Below are positions 46,101 through 57,771 of a stretch of 64,000 nt of DNA, in pieces. Position numbers and translations under genes: made by a program. The stretch covers positions 2,601,257 to 2,665,256 of the forward strand of contig JAJEKV010000042.1 of NCBI GenBank assembly GCA_021234155.1, in the 5' to 3' direction. Every line of letters begins with the position of its first letter. Position 1 is the first letter of the stretch. The DNA comes from Isoetes taiwanensis (taxonomy: Eukaryota > Streptophyta > Lycopodiopsida > Isoetales > Isoetaceae). Below the pieces are notes generated by a model. The model was not told where the DNA came from and did not search any database. It worked only from the letters and a program-made list of their open reading frames with translations.

Positions 46101-49100
46101 GGGCTCAGTAGTATGCATCTTGGCTCCTCTTCACATCTGAAAAATAGACCCTATGCCATATGTAAGCCAGGTACAATTTTGTGCATCGAATGTAAAACTG
46201 GTCGACAACACATACATGTGTGCAATTTGGCAGATGAACTGAGGGTAACGCCATAGCCTGATTAACTTGTCTTTACAAATTGCAAGAAGCTTACGATGTA
46301 CACACACATCCATCCCAGTTACAGCTCCAAAATGGAAAGCTGGAAAATAAGAATATAAATCATAGTCTGTTTAACTCCTCTAATTGACATGATAAATATA
46401 CCAGCCAGACAATCCAAATAGCTCTTAGGCCCTTGCAAAAGCTGTAAAATTCAAATCATAATCTAAGGATATTATAGCTCTCTATTGGCAGAACATGTGC
46501 GTTTGCTCTTTCCCACAACAATTTTGGTCAAAAACACACAACGGTTTCAGGAATGTACCATGCAGCTCGGAGGCTTCTACATGGTCTTCACTAGCATTTG
46601 TACCTTGAGATTCTTCACCTTTGAAACTTACCTTGAGGACCTTTTCACCCTGCCAGGTGCATTCAGTTATGTTGTACTTAAAGTACCCACAATATTTAGC
46701 AATGTCCATTTTTACATTTACAAACATGAGATGGGCAAAGGATCCAGAACCCATCCCTCCAATCTACGGATTGCCCCCGAGGGCCAATCCAAAAGGAACT
46801 CATTCAAGTGTGTAACTATAGAGGCTACCAAAGACGTTGCTCCAAAGAAACACAGAATTACTTACCACAAAATTTCCTCTCATAAATTATTTCTGACCCA
46901 GTGGATATCAATACATTTCTTGCTATCCTTACTTGGGACTTGGTCCTTGTGAAAACAGAGGGAAAGTTTTAAGACACGTACGTTAATTTCACGAGGGAAA
47001 GTTTTAAGATTTTAAGACATGTACATTAATTATCTCCATATCAATCACAACATGGACAATTACTAATTGCAATAAAGTTTTGGACTTTGTATACAGATCC
47101 TACCTGGACAATGTATGCAGTTTCTGCCCTGTCTGGAGGTACAGCAATCCAAGATATTGGTCCATTCAACCTGTATCAACTTCAAGAATAAGCCAACTCA
47201 AGCAGACCAGCAAACTTCCAATGCAATTCATAAATTTTCAAGAGAAGGGTTTATTGATTTTATACAAAAGACACTTTCACGACCAAAATCTGTATGGTCG
47301 CCTTAGGTTCTCACTGTAAATGGGATGCAAAGACCACCTGTTGGCTATCCTTTCAGATTGCACAAGTTCAAGGGAATATTTTTGCAGATTGGGTAATTTT
47401 AAGAGAAGATTGGGACAATTTCAGGGGTGCTTTTTGGCCAACCAAGGTGACTGCAACTGGAGCCGATGGAATCTTATTGTTACTCCTTTCATCCAGGACA
47501 GTAGAGAAACTAGATCTCTTGACGTCATCAAAATGCACTCAGATCTATCTAGATCTCTCAGAAACTTGCTGGTGACTGCTGGCACTTCTTGCGATTCCAA
47601 AACGAATTTTGAGGTTAATGGTCATACCTGCAAGCCAGATTCGTGCAAGGGGGCTGATTCAGCTCCGCCAATGATTTCACTTCCAGCAGGTTCTCCCTTT
47701 CTTTTTTCTTCTTCAAATCATGGGTTTTGGTGTAGATCCATCAAAACTTTCTATCCGCCCAGTTCTTGATGGAACACAAAGATGAAAATCCAAGGGATTC
47801 TCTGATGGCCTTGGCCGATGCAGAGCTAAGCAAGCATCTTAGACCAAAAAGGAAGCATAGAAGTATCTGAATCTTGCAAGCAATAGGGAAACACTGCGGA
47901 GCAGCTTGATCAATTGCATTGTTAGGCGAAGAATATGCAGGATTCTATCAAGAAATTGGAATGTTTGAAAGATCTAATAGGTGCTTGTGGGAGCATTAGT
48001 GAGACAGAAATAATCATCCAGCTCTTAAACGAGTAGTTTCTCAATGCTTGCATGTTGCCACCTCAGTCCAGACACAAAAGCAGTAACATGGACCTTCAAT
48101 CTAGTCTAGAATCTTTCACGTGAGGCTGAACTCAATATGAACAGGCAGAACAAATAAGTTCAGTTGAACTACACAGCTGCAGGTTCAGATAAGTTCGGCA
48201 CAGATGGTTGCAGGCCTGGGAAATAACCATCATGCAGTAGCATTTCAAGCACATGCACCTCTTTAAATCCATACAAACTCTTCTTTATGTTCCTGCTTTG
48301 CTACAACGAGACATGGAGGCTGCTCCATGAAGACTTCCTAGGGGTCATTAAAGATGTCAATGCTATGCTGCTTAGCATCTCTGCCATTTAAGGTTTCTCT
48401 TGGTTTTAAAAAGCCAGTCTGCTTTTGCCCTTTTACAAATTGCACAGTCCTATGTGTCGCTCTTTCAGAGCATGTGATATTCGTTTTTGGTTGCATATAT
48501 CCACTGCATGTGTAGTGGTGTCTCCTCATAAGTATGGAACGAAGTTAATACATGGATTGGAAGTACATCTGCAAAAAGCCTCCTAAACGCAGTAGAATGT
48601 ATTATCTGTGATCCCCAATCCAGTGTTCGGATGGATGGATGGATGGATGGATGGATGGATGGATGGATGGATGGATGGATGGATGGATGGATGGATGGAT
48701 GGATGGATGGATGGATGGATGGATGGATGGATGGATGGATGGATGGATGGATGGATGGATGGATGGATGGATGGATGGATGGATGGATGGATGGATTTTA
48801 CTGTGGGAACCTCCTTGGGTCTCTGAGACCAATTATCATGTACAGCTAGGGGCTCATTGTAGCCTCTCAGATATGTGCATAAGATTACGCTATTGTAGGC
48901 GCTGGTTCAACTATGAGATGATGTTGTTAAGGGCTCCTTATGTCTTTTCTTTGCTGCCCACTTTAGCTTTCTCCAAACTTTCATGAGTACTTCTTTCGGG
49001 TTAGAGCTAGATTGTCCAGTCCATTAATTGCTGTTATCGCCTCCAATGACAGAAAGTGTCACTGTAGGGCCATTTCTCTACCGAGTCCTCCCCTCATCAT

Positions 49101-52100
49101 GTTCTTTCAACTGCATTTCTTCTATGAAAAGTCATTTGATGAAGGAACATTTCTGGCCTTCAAATCTAATGAGTTTTGGGGGATGGGGGCTCCCCGAAGG
49201 GGCAGCGGAACCTGCCTCCTATTTCAATACGGAACATGTGAAAAATAAAGTGCTCCTCTGACTCGTTGCTTTCATATAGCAGATCCTCTCCAAGTGCTCG
49301 ACCTTAGGTCCAGTTGAGGTTTAGCCTCGATCTCAAGCTGATGGGATGAGACCCTGAGTTGAAAGGAAATCTAGGCAAGCAAAAGCCAAGTTTGTGTACG
49401 ACAGAGAACTGACCTTATACGTGTATGCTTAGTGTAGATGGGTGGTTCCCCCGCCTTTGCCTGGCAATATCAAACGATACAAGCAAATAAATTCAGTTTA
49501 TCTGAAAATCAAGGTAGCAACGAGAAAGACATTTAGCTTGTCTTACAGTGATGATAAATTCCTTTAATGTCCCATCGTTATCCCCTGCAAAAAAGCCTTT
49601 TCGCGAGCATGCAAAGCATGTTGTATGCCCGGCATCCACCAATTTCTGAACAGCCCAAGTTTTGTTCTTAGTGCTGAAATTTTATGTGATGAAAGACAGT
49701 AAGCTGAAATATAGAGCAGTTTTGTATGAATAACATGAAATTCAAAATGTTATATTGAATGTACATACATTAAAGGAAATTAGAAGACACATGAAACAAA
49801 ACGACATGAAATTAAATTTACATACATTCTATGAATTAGAAAATAAATGAAAGAAAGCGAAATGACATGTTATATTATTATCATTTATTTGGTTGAAGGT
49901 AAGGTTGGTGGGACTTGCACCCGCACATGTCTCCCACCCAATGGCGACTAGTAGGTCTTGAACTTTGATGGGATCACCTCAACCCAAGCCCTTACCACTA
50001 AGCCACCACCGCAATGGGCAAATGTTATATTGTTACATCTATGAAGCTATCAAATCTAAAAACATGTTCAACATTAGTGCCCTCATACATAATCAAGAGC
50101 TGCAACATCTTCCCCTAGCTCATTAAAACAGATGCTTTAATACGAGTTTCTGGAAAAAAGAAATGAAAGCATATGAAATGTGGTTGTTTTTATGTCTATG
50201 CCCAAAGAATCCTGCTGATATGTCGCTAAGTATGTATGCGTTGATTGCCCATATCAAGACTAACAAGCTCCAAACCCAAACAACTTCACATGCAGCCATG
50301 CCATATATCTTTATATGCAAAGGCTTTACCGTTAGAACATAATTACACAGATTCTAGAGGAAGTCCAAGAAGTCTCTTAGATCCTCTGAAAGGATGTTCT
50401 GAACTGTGACATGCAGAACCACTCACAGAAAGAGTTAAGAGTATTGAAAAACATACTCATCATGAAGATTTATAGACCAGTGTTCAACACATCATCCAAT
50501 GCTAAGCCTCATCCGACTAATCATCTGATCTACCAGAAATAATGGGAAAAGATGGTAGTGAATTGACAGGAACAGTATCTGTAGAAAGAAATTGCAAAGA
50601 GCTAATTCACTGGTGGAAGATACTTGACCAGGAGCTATTAGAGAAGTTGTTCCAGGAGAACCAGAACTTGATGATCCGAGACATCGAAAACGATGACTAA
50701 TGAGCTCCTCCTCAAACTGGCCCCGTGATCATCCTTATATTCTTCATTTTCAACAAATGTAACACTCCTGGACACAAACACTTGATGTGACTGTGCATCA
50801 TACATATTTCAACCCTTATTTGTGGGATAGCCAACAAATATGCACTTAGTGACCTTGGAGAGAGCTTGCCTTTCTTTCTGAGATCCTCCATAGGGTATGG
50901 GTGAATAAGCCAAAAAATCAAACACCCCGAGATCCTGGACATCTGGTTTGTAACCATCATGTTACTTAGACCCACTGTTGGTGCTCTATTGCCAACATAA
51001 GCAGCTATTTGCAAAGCTTCTCCTCGAAATTATAGAATCGGTATGGTTCAGTGTGCACTCTCTCTTCCTGATATTCCATGAGCATAGATTTCTTATGCAA
51101 AAACTCTGCCCGGGTTTCTTATATTGGGGAGAAAAGTAACCCTTTTTACTATAATCACAATATCTGGGCTCGGATATAGTTCGGTGAAACATGCTGCCTG
51201 GATCGTAGGAGGGACCCACTCCCACGATTACAAGAGAGATAGCTTAGGGAGTATAAGCCACATGTGCTGACTTGACATACTGCTGAGGTGTACATAATAT
51301 ACACCTTGTTACTTATTACATGATAATCCCCCTCCACCTCCTCTATGTCATGTCCTCTCTCTTATTTTCTCAGTTCCTAACATAAGCTACAGAAAAAAAA
51401 AGGGAATTTTTTTTTTTTTGGGGTGGGGGGGGGGGGGGGGGGCTTTTTATGTAATTGCTAGACTGTCACAGAAGGTCGTGACACGTACAGTTTGTAATGC
51501 ACCATCTCGCACTATGAATATCATTTCCTCTGCTACTGCAATAGCAATTGCACCATCAGGAAGCCATACATGGTCAGTAATCGTAAACTTCTCATCTTCG
51601 AAGTGCTCCAGGCCCTGGATAACAATATTCTGAAGATACCCTCCTTTTAAGCTCCATAGTCTAAAATGCGTAGGTCCTGAAGCATAAAGAGGCATAAATA
51701 GCAAGTAATAACTAGGCAAAGAGTCTGGTCCCATCTCCCACATGCCCCATAATACATCAACTCATTCATCTTCCTTCATGGACATAATACATACCGCTAC
51801 TAGCGAACAAATCGTTATCATGTGGATTTGCAGTTACATGTGTAATTTCTTTATATACAGCAATGTTCCCTATAACCTGCAGCAGACAAGCATAATTATA
51901 GTTTTTGCGGTATAAAATTGGATATATGCATCAGCAAGTACTTGATAAGATAAATTATTGATGTAGTGTAAAGACTAATACTTTTGCTAAATTATTTATG
52001 AATAGTAAGTAAAGCCTAATCATTTTGTCCCAAAATCCGGAAGTGTAAATGAAGTATGACAACAAGGATTACTTTTTCATGTTGAATGTCCCAACAGATG

Positions 52101-55100
52101 AGTGATGCTCTTTGATCCTTTGTCGCTGCTATTAGACGCTCTCCATGTTGTGTTAAAGCACAGACTTCAAACTCTGCAGAAATATGTAGCAAGGTACCAG
52201 TCTATAGAATATGGATCACATGGCTTCCGCTGTAATGAAATTCCTTTTTTATCGCATTTACATCCTTATAATGATAGCACTGCTACTTCAAGTGGAACAT
52301 GCGTTGTACCTTGCCACCAGATGCAACTCTAAAACATAGTGGAAGGGAGGGAGGGAGGATTGGTTTCTGTAACATCTACTAAAAGTTCCATAGAATGATT
52401 TCATTGTTATAAAGAATGATAAAGGTCCTTCCCGAAAGTTCTTCCAGGATGGATTGGACGGGCAATTCTGCCGGGCAATTTCTTGCCCGTCAAAATTGAG
52501 ACTAGAAGGGTAGTTAGGCATATAAAGAGATCTGACAAGTAAGGTGGCATGTTCTCTTCTCAAGACTTTTCCAGATTCTTTGCTGAAACAACTCAGTGAG
52601 TCAGCGTATTTGGAACCTCAGAAGCAAAGGAACTTTTTTCTCAATGTTGGGTGGTGATGCCCCTTGGTAAATGCACAAGTTGGTACCATGGTCTATGGAC
52701 ATGAGCGGAGCATGGTATTTTGGATGCTAATTGCAGACGTGACATGACAATGATAATATGTATGATCACCTCAAATCAACATATATCATGAGTGTGTGTT
52801 AGCATTAACTCTGGGATTGTTTATGTGCTCTATACACAGGAAAGCTTTATAATGATATCAAGCCTATAAAATGGGCTGTAATCTGGAATCCATAATCCTA
52901 GTAAGTGATTGTCCACAGTAATTCTTCTACTTCTCAACTCATTGTATTGTAGGCCTAATAGGACATAGTACAATAACTTGAGAAGGCAAAGCTAGCATAT
53001 AACTTGAGATATAGCTTTTGCGTCTCTTTGACAAGAGATAATCTGCAATTATTTCATATTAAGTATATGATCCAATCTGTAATATTTTATGTCATTATGA
53101 GACTTAGATGATAAGAAAACTATGAATCTATTAGTAGGTTCTGCCAGTTGTAATTAGACGACAAAAAACTGCAAAGAACCTGACAAGCAAAGGATTACCT
53201 GTCACACTCCCAGAAGTAAACTTCTGCATCTTCCTTAATTTCTTGGTGTCAACTACCGTAATCTGTAGAATTCATGCCAAGTGAAGGGTGAAAGAAACAC
53301 CAAACTAAGCGAAACCTTACATCCTCTACTATCGTGAAATTTTAGTAAATATTCCTTATATTTCTCAAAATCCCTTTGTTTAATCGCCGTAATGTGATAT
53401 GCTATTCCAGTTTGGGATAATAAATGATTGTAGGAATGAGGGAGGTGCTCAAGGAAAACACGTAAACAATGAGCATTCTCATATGACTTGTATAGTCATA
53501 TCGCGATAACATGGCATGCATGTGCTATGAATGCTACTGCTAAACTGCATGAAGAGGTTTTGGTGGAACTCTCATACCCCTTCTCGGAACAATATACAGT
53601 TATGGTGCAAAGTAATGTAGGGGTCAAGCAGGGCTGCCCCTCTCCTACACTTTTTGGCATATTTATTGATGAGTTGGAGGTTTGGGTATCAAATATGGGA
53701 GGGGATGGTACAATGCTTGCAGGTTTTGTTATCCTTAGGTTTTCTTATCCTTCTGCTCTTGTATGCAGACAATATAGTTTTGCCATCCAAAAGTGAAGAG
53801 GTCATGCAAACGCATCTAAATGCTTTGGAGTCTTTATGCGATGCGAAAGGAATAAAGGTGAATTTGAGTAAGACGGCAATTCTGGTTTTTGAAACCACAA
53901 AGATGGATAAATTCTCATTCTACTACGAAGGGGACACGGTTGAGATAATAAACTCTTATAAATACTTGGGAGTTTTAGTAGACTAAAATTACAGATGGAA
54001 TAAAGTGGCTGGAACTATTCAAATCACTAGTACAATTTGTGATCTTGTATGGTTGCAAAGCGTGGGGACCCAGGCTGGCTTTACAAATGTGGAAACGAAT
54101 TGAGAAGGTGCAGAAAAAGTTCCTCCTTGCTGAACTAGGTGTTAAGTTACAAACACCTTATGAGATGATGTTAGCAAATGCGGTATGATAAAATACGGGA
54201 TGATGATGCTTGAAGGAGAAGCATTATGCCAACTATTAGCATACATATGCAAAGTAATGAATATGGAAGAAAACAGTCTCTCAAAAATGGCACTCAGTGA
54301 AAGCAATGATAAAGGATAGTTTGCAAATTCAAATTATGGCTACATAAGCAGAGGACGTCAATCGACCATCTCCTAAGTAATAAATCCAGGATAAGGAGTT
54401 GGGTGTGGGAGTACTTACGCATTAAGTTGTGGCATAATACTGGAGTTAAAATGATATTTTACTGTGAACATCTAAACCCCTTTCTCCGAGAATTAGAATT
54501 ACCATGTCATTCTAAAAACATGTCTTCTAAAATGAGACATGTAATATGCCGAATGATAAGACTTAGTTCACGCCATTTCAGGGTAGAATCACACCATCTC
54601 AGGGTGGAAGTTGGAAGATTGGGTGATATCCATCGTGAAAAGAGGTTGTGCAAGGTTTGAGGTTCAAGTGCTGACATTGAAGATGAGGCTCATGTGATTC
54701 TAAATTGTCTGGCCTATCACGGCCTGCGCGGCACGTTTGGAATCAAGGTTAAAACCCTTACCGATGTTATGAGCATCTTCATGGAATTATAGCCAACCCC
54801 TTACTTTAAGTCAACAAACTGCCATACATTGCACGCATGGCCTCAAATGCAAGAGGTTTTGTCCCACATAGATTCAAAAACTGTCCATGTTGCAGATCTG
54901 AAAAGTGGAGGACAAGGACATGCTTTTCTGGAATGCGATGCAGCCAGCCCACTGAGAAAGATGCATGGCATCCGTACAACCTCCTTACATGAGCTTTTGT
55001 CATTAACACAAACTCTACTTGGAAATTATCTTGAAGAGAAGTTGGATATATCATAAAGAGATATTAGAACTGATTGACTATATTGGTGAATGGAGGCTGA

Positions 55101-56359
55101 TGGCCCTTGTATAATCAATAACTGTACAGTGCTTCGTTTTATGGATCTGAGGGTCTAAAAAAGACATGAATAAATATCATCTTACTTTATCTTATCTTAT
55201 CTTATTTTATTTATGTACTCACCTGCCCATGTCCTGATTTTGTCGTCTCACAAATTGCAATAATTTGCCTATTTGGTGAAGCTGCAACAGCAATTATTTT
55301 CTGGTTCACAAAATGACCTTTGTTAAGAAAGAGCAAGGAAAATGCCATATGCATCTCTATTCAAATCTGATGTCACACCTATGGTGGTGAAAAACGAGCA
55401 AGGAAAATGCCATATGCATCTCTATTCGAATCTGATGTCACATCTATGGTGGTGAAAAAGATGATAATCAGAGGTATACATAAGAGCCACATACAAGCCT
55501 CCAGACCAAACTTACTTTAAAACAGTTGTATATGCATGATTACTATATCTGCAGAGCCCTAATCCAGAATAAGACATATTTGGGAAATAACAGCACCATC
55601 GCAGTTTTCCAAGGATGATACTCAGAGTAGACAAAGGTCTTGCTTGTCCCAACACAACTTCATTTGGTGTAAGAAGTTAATGGCTCATAGACATTTAAGT
55701 TTCTTGGTTCTTGGAGTATAGATATTAAGCCATGCAGTAACGTTTTTGTTTTATTGACTATGGCCACAAAAAAATGTGGAAACAACAACTGTAGGAAACA
55801 AGCCTAGAATGAGTATATACTGCTTGCCTTATTGACAGTGTTATAGGCAGGTTGACCAACCAGCTAAGAAATTGATAAGATAGGCAGCAAGGACAATGAA
55901 ACCAACCAGATAATGACTTTAACTTAAGGTACTATAGGAAATAAAGCATTCAGAACACCTGATGTAAGAAAATGTTAAGATATACAACTATGGCTGACCT
56001 GTATTGAGGAACTCGACTGCAAAAATTGCATGATCATGGTCGATAAGCTGGAAATGAAATAGTCCATTTGTATTAGCGGTTTACAGAGTTATTCATAACC
56101 GAGATTTCTTCGAAAAGAAAGACACCTGTGCACAACCAAGTTACAACCAACAGCATAAGCTACTGTGTTCTCCTCAATGCAAACGAGTTGGGCTTTATGT
56201 CCAGGTATGCCATGGAACCCAAAAGCGTATCTGTAATCAAAATTGCACAATTGCACAAGCGCGCAAACAATAATAATAAAGTACAGAAACACAAAATTCA
56301 ACTTACATTGGCCTCAATAAAATAGTTTCTCCTGCCTGGGGAAGCTCTTCGTCGTCCAT
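31126..56359 (-). CDS. CFAP57: CFAP57 homologue (WD40 plus coiled-coil ciliary protein)
   Basis: Axonemal protein linked to inner-arm dynein assembly and control of beating, here presumably in sperm flagella. Exons (5' to 3'): 56359-56307, 56230-56134, 56047-55999, 55317-55223, 53262-53199, 52173-52073, 51876-51795, 51676-51489, 49666-49547, 46441-46402, 46339-46216, 46136-46035, 45396-45255, 45178-44704, 36759-36536, 36452-36198, 33739-33530, 33038-32664, 32489-32128, 32004-31833, 31707-31126. This gives about 1,303 residues, near the family's 1,250. Residues 1-652 are WD40 blades ([66 protein letters not shown]). Residues 653-1303 are coiled coil, ending in a basic Ser/Thr/Pro tail. Phases agree except exon 2/3: the strong donor at 56126 breaks frame, and a weaker GT after 56134 restores it. 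One short exon between 49547 and 46441 may be missing. Confidence 0.9.
34331..34592. mobile_element. MITE with perfect 21-bp terminal inverted repeats
   Basis: aacacttaggaaccattctg(c) at 34331-34351 and its exact reverse complement at 34572-34592 bound a 262-bp non-coding element in a CFAP57 intron (between exons 16 and 17). No convincing target duplication of 2-9 bp is visible, so the superfamily is undecided. Confidence 0.8.
37030..37270 (+). repeat. Direct repeat A1, partner at 43690-43900
   Basis: Shares agagagagaaagttgg, catatgc(a/g)gta and gagtttctaaact with the partner in the same order, with many substitutions. Spacing 6.65 kb. Confidence 0.6.
37610..37980 (+). repeat. Direct repeat B1, partner at 41410-41815
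   Basis: About 370 bp with high similarity. Identical runs include accatagaaaggaattttcc and gggatatgcaaaagtaaaac. The partner lies 3.8 kb away in the same orientation. No LTR-type ends or retroviral frames lie between. Confidence 0.75.
40430..40755 (+). repeat. Tandem duplication, two units of about 155 bp
   Basis: Units 40430-40592 and 40603-40755 share tctaccttatg, attccaatacatg and gcaattgttttg in order, with moderate divergence. Confidence 0.65.
41410..41815 (+). repeat. Direct repeat B2
   Basis: Partner of 37610-37980. It is followed directly by the first unit of the 41.86/42.25-kb pair. Confidence 0.75.
41860..42490 (+). repeat. Two direct copies of a 230-bp unit
   Basis: Units at about 41860-42075 and 42260-42490 share aacttttactggtctagact and agtcttttcaaactagctag and end in the same accaaatgtt(c/a)acttatttt sequence. 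Confidence 0.75.
42930..43080 (+). mobile_element. LINE 3' terminus, heavily truncated
   Basis: Carries the conserved LINE end: accgcaaaggcttttccc, gggttttttaatcctagtag, taatggttgtagtaggcc, ttggtctttgtggac and a short ctattctattct tail. It is in a CFAP57 intron, antisense to the gene. Confidence 0.75.
43690..43900 (+). repeat. Direct repeat A2
   Basis: Partner of 37030-37270, diverged. Confidence 0.6.
45487..45717. repeat. Recent tandem duplication of 114-117 bp
   Basis: Units 45487-45600 and 45601-45717 are almost identical, differing by a small insertion and a few substitutions. They lie in the intron between CFAP57 exons 12 and 13. Confidence 0.9.
46442..49546 (-). other. CFAP57 intron between exons 9 and 10
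   Basis: No retroelement recognised apart from the GGAT microsatellite. Comparison with animal CFAP57 suggests a blade of about 40 residues could be encoded by an unplaced exon here. A candidate ending ...GEKVLK/gtaagt near 46630 on the minus strand was considered but does not resemble the family. Confidence 0.5.
48629..48796. repeat. (GGAT)42 microsatellite
   Basis: 168 bp of uninterrupted ggat. All long frames across it (MDGW or IHPS repeats) are by-products of the repeat. Confidence 0.95.
49891..50019 (-). mobile_element. tRNA-derived SINE
   Basis: On the minus strand the A-box region tggcttagtggtaaggg is followed at tRNA-like spacing by aagttcaagacc (B box), and the copy then runs on to tgcaagtcccaccaacc. 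It lies in a CFAP57 intron. Confidence 0.6.
50600..51150 (-). mobile_element. Copia integrase C-terminal relic
   Basis: Minus-strand pieces in two frames give [15 protein letters not shown] (integrase NRxPT motif), then [48 protein letters not shown]. This is the standard region of Ty1-copia polyproteins between integrase and RT. Stops and a frameshift show it is dead. It is embedded in the CFAP57 intron between exons 8 and 9. Confidence 0.75.
51392..51442. repeat. Homopolymer stack (A9, T14, G4TG18)
   Basis: Consecutive A, T and G tracts about 45 bp from the donor of CFAP57 exon 8. The length of the G run could be a sequencing artefact. Confidence 0.8.
53488..55215 (+). mobile_element. Degenerate LINE with RT remnant
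   Basis: Frames at 53488-53796 and 53654-53986 encode the reverse transcriptase palm in two phases: [20 protein letters not shown], then [17 protein letters not shown] (catalytic YADD changed to YADN), [15 protein letters not shown] and YKYLGVLVD. The C-terminal block follows around 54550-54740 ([26 protein letters not shown]), matching the LINE tails at 0.5 and 3.2 kb. The 3' end carries CTTAT repeats (55186-55210) instead of ATTCT. It lies antisense in the intron between CFAP57 exons 4 and 5. Confidence 0.8.
55331..55459. repeat. Recent tandem duplication of 65 bp
   Basis: Units 55331-55395 and 55396-55459 are nearly identical. The first begins 14 bp outside CFAP57 exon 4. Confidence 0.9.
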
Positions 56360-56654
56360 CACCCAAAAAATTGAGCGCGAAACTGTTCATTCTATCCTAA
56401 CGTTGGATGGGAAGCGCGTTTGATAACGGTTTTGGCATATTCGCAGCCAGTTTGAAGGTTTCGTAACAATCTAAAAATGAACTTATGGTATAGAGGAGAC
56501 CTATTCTATTCTATTCTATTGTTTAAATTTGGTTTTTTCGGGGTTCCGAAAATTTTTTGTAATTTTTCTTGAGGTTGATTTTCTAAGGTTTCAAGGGTTT
56601 TAGTCCCCGGGAAAAAATTTCGGCATTTCAAAAATCGGGGTTGTGGGTTTTCCT
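56360..56654. promoter_or_regulatory. Putative bidirectional promoter
   Basis: About 295 bp between the CFAP57 start (minus) and the first ATG of the plus-strand gene. A perfect E2F-type site gcgcgaaa lies at 56375-56382, within the presumed 5' leader of CFAP57. A second gcgcgttt lies at about 56415. There is no clear TATA box. Three ATTCT units at 56500-56519 may be a LINE-tail remnant. Confidence 0.45.
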
Positions 56655-57713
56655 ATGAAATTTGGATTTTGGGTTGATCGTCCCCAGTTGGCGGATTCCC
56701 CGCCATGTAGGCCACGGATGATCCTTCCAGATATTGCATTTCATTTAATTTTTGGCAGAGATGATGGCGATGATTATAGCAGTTTCAAGTACAGAGTTTT
56801 GTTTAATGTGATGTTTGCAAGGGATTTCCGGCATTCCCATCAGCACCGTGGATCTGTTCTTACCAGATTCGTCTGTGAAAGGACCAGTTTTTCCATCATA
56901 CTAAAGGATAGCATCCTTGGGCTTCTTAACGATTCTCTATTGTCTGACAAGTTTCAGGTATTCTACAGATTTTTTCTTCAAGAACTATGTTGCGAAGTCT
57001 TCCTAATCATGGAAGGACATGAGATTTGTTGCTTAGAACATATTCTCGGTGTGCAAGCTATTTTGTGTCTGTTTTGCTCTTCATAGGGTTTCAATCCAGC
57101 GTGAGAGTTGTTTATGTTTTTATTTTTATTCTTACAGGTTCAGTTCATGTGGATGCAGAGCTTTAATATCAACGCTTCACCACGGTGTCCATCATCTGGG
57201 CTATGATTCTAATACATCTAACATTCCATCTCTTTAAATCTTTATCTAACCCTCTCATGATGGCAGAGAGCTTGCATTTGGATCATTTGACCATAAGTAT
57301 AGAAAGTTCAATCCGCAAATGATTATGACAGTGAAATCTTTTTCTACCTTTTACTATTGATTTAAATATGTTTGATGAGATGAGAATGTGGCTTATTGAG
57401 CAGGGAATCAATGTTGATAATGGATTAAATTTTGCATTTTTTTTGCAGATTATTACATCCAATAATATTTCTGTGGATTCTTCCATTGTATATAAGGAGC
57501 AGCCAAACATCATAATTCTGATGTGTTTTACTTTTATGGTAAATCTCCTTATCCTACTTGAATAGATTTTAAGTTTGTTGCAAGCGGCATGGGTCTGGGT
57601 TGAGAGTGTAACATTGAGTAGTGCTAGAATTTGTTTGGTAGTTTTGAACAGATGTGCACAGATTTCCATAGTTGCTACTGCCTTTTCAGGCAGCTCAACA
57701 TCCCAAATGTTTG
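56655..57713 (+). CDS. Spliced gene of unknown function, divergent from CFAP57
   Basis: Five exons join with consistent phase and consensus sites: 56655-56957, 57138-57184, 57267-57330, 57449-57538 and 57690-57713. The product begins at ATG 56655 or, more cautiously, 56718 (MILPDIAFHLIFGRDDGD). It continues YSSFKYRVLFNVMFARDF, LTRFVCERTSFSIILKDSIL, VQFMWMQSFNINAS, ELAFGSFDHKYRKFNPQ, NNISVDSSIVYKEQPNI. Further exon-like pieces lie downstream, so the 3' end is open. I recognise no domain. Keeping an open frame through four introns is the main evidence. The upstream half of exon 1 is T/G-rich and may be leader. Confidence 0.5.
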
Positions 57714-57771
57714 GTATAGGTAAGTTCGCTATTGCATGATGCTGGATCTAAGTTTTCCTTATGGGTGTGCA

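Noticed and set aside
46482-46754. Missing CFAP57 exon ending GEKVLK before gtaagt
   Set aside because: A good donor exists, but the encoded sequence does not resemble a WD40 blade and no matching acceptor phase was found.
47294-47769. Overlapping plus-strand frames of 93-149 codons inside a CFAP57 intron
   Set aside because: Two overlapping frames of similar length without motifs suggest a stop-poor stretch rather than a gene.
48602-48986. Long open frames of MDGW or IHPS repeats on both strands
   Set aside because: They are the translation of the GGAT microsatellite in every frame, with no start context or domain.
56500-56519. A further LINE 3' terminus
   Set aside because: Only three ATTCT units are present. 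The conserved sequence before the tail is missing.
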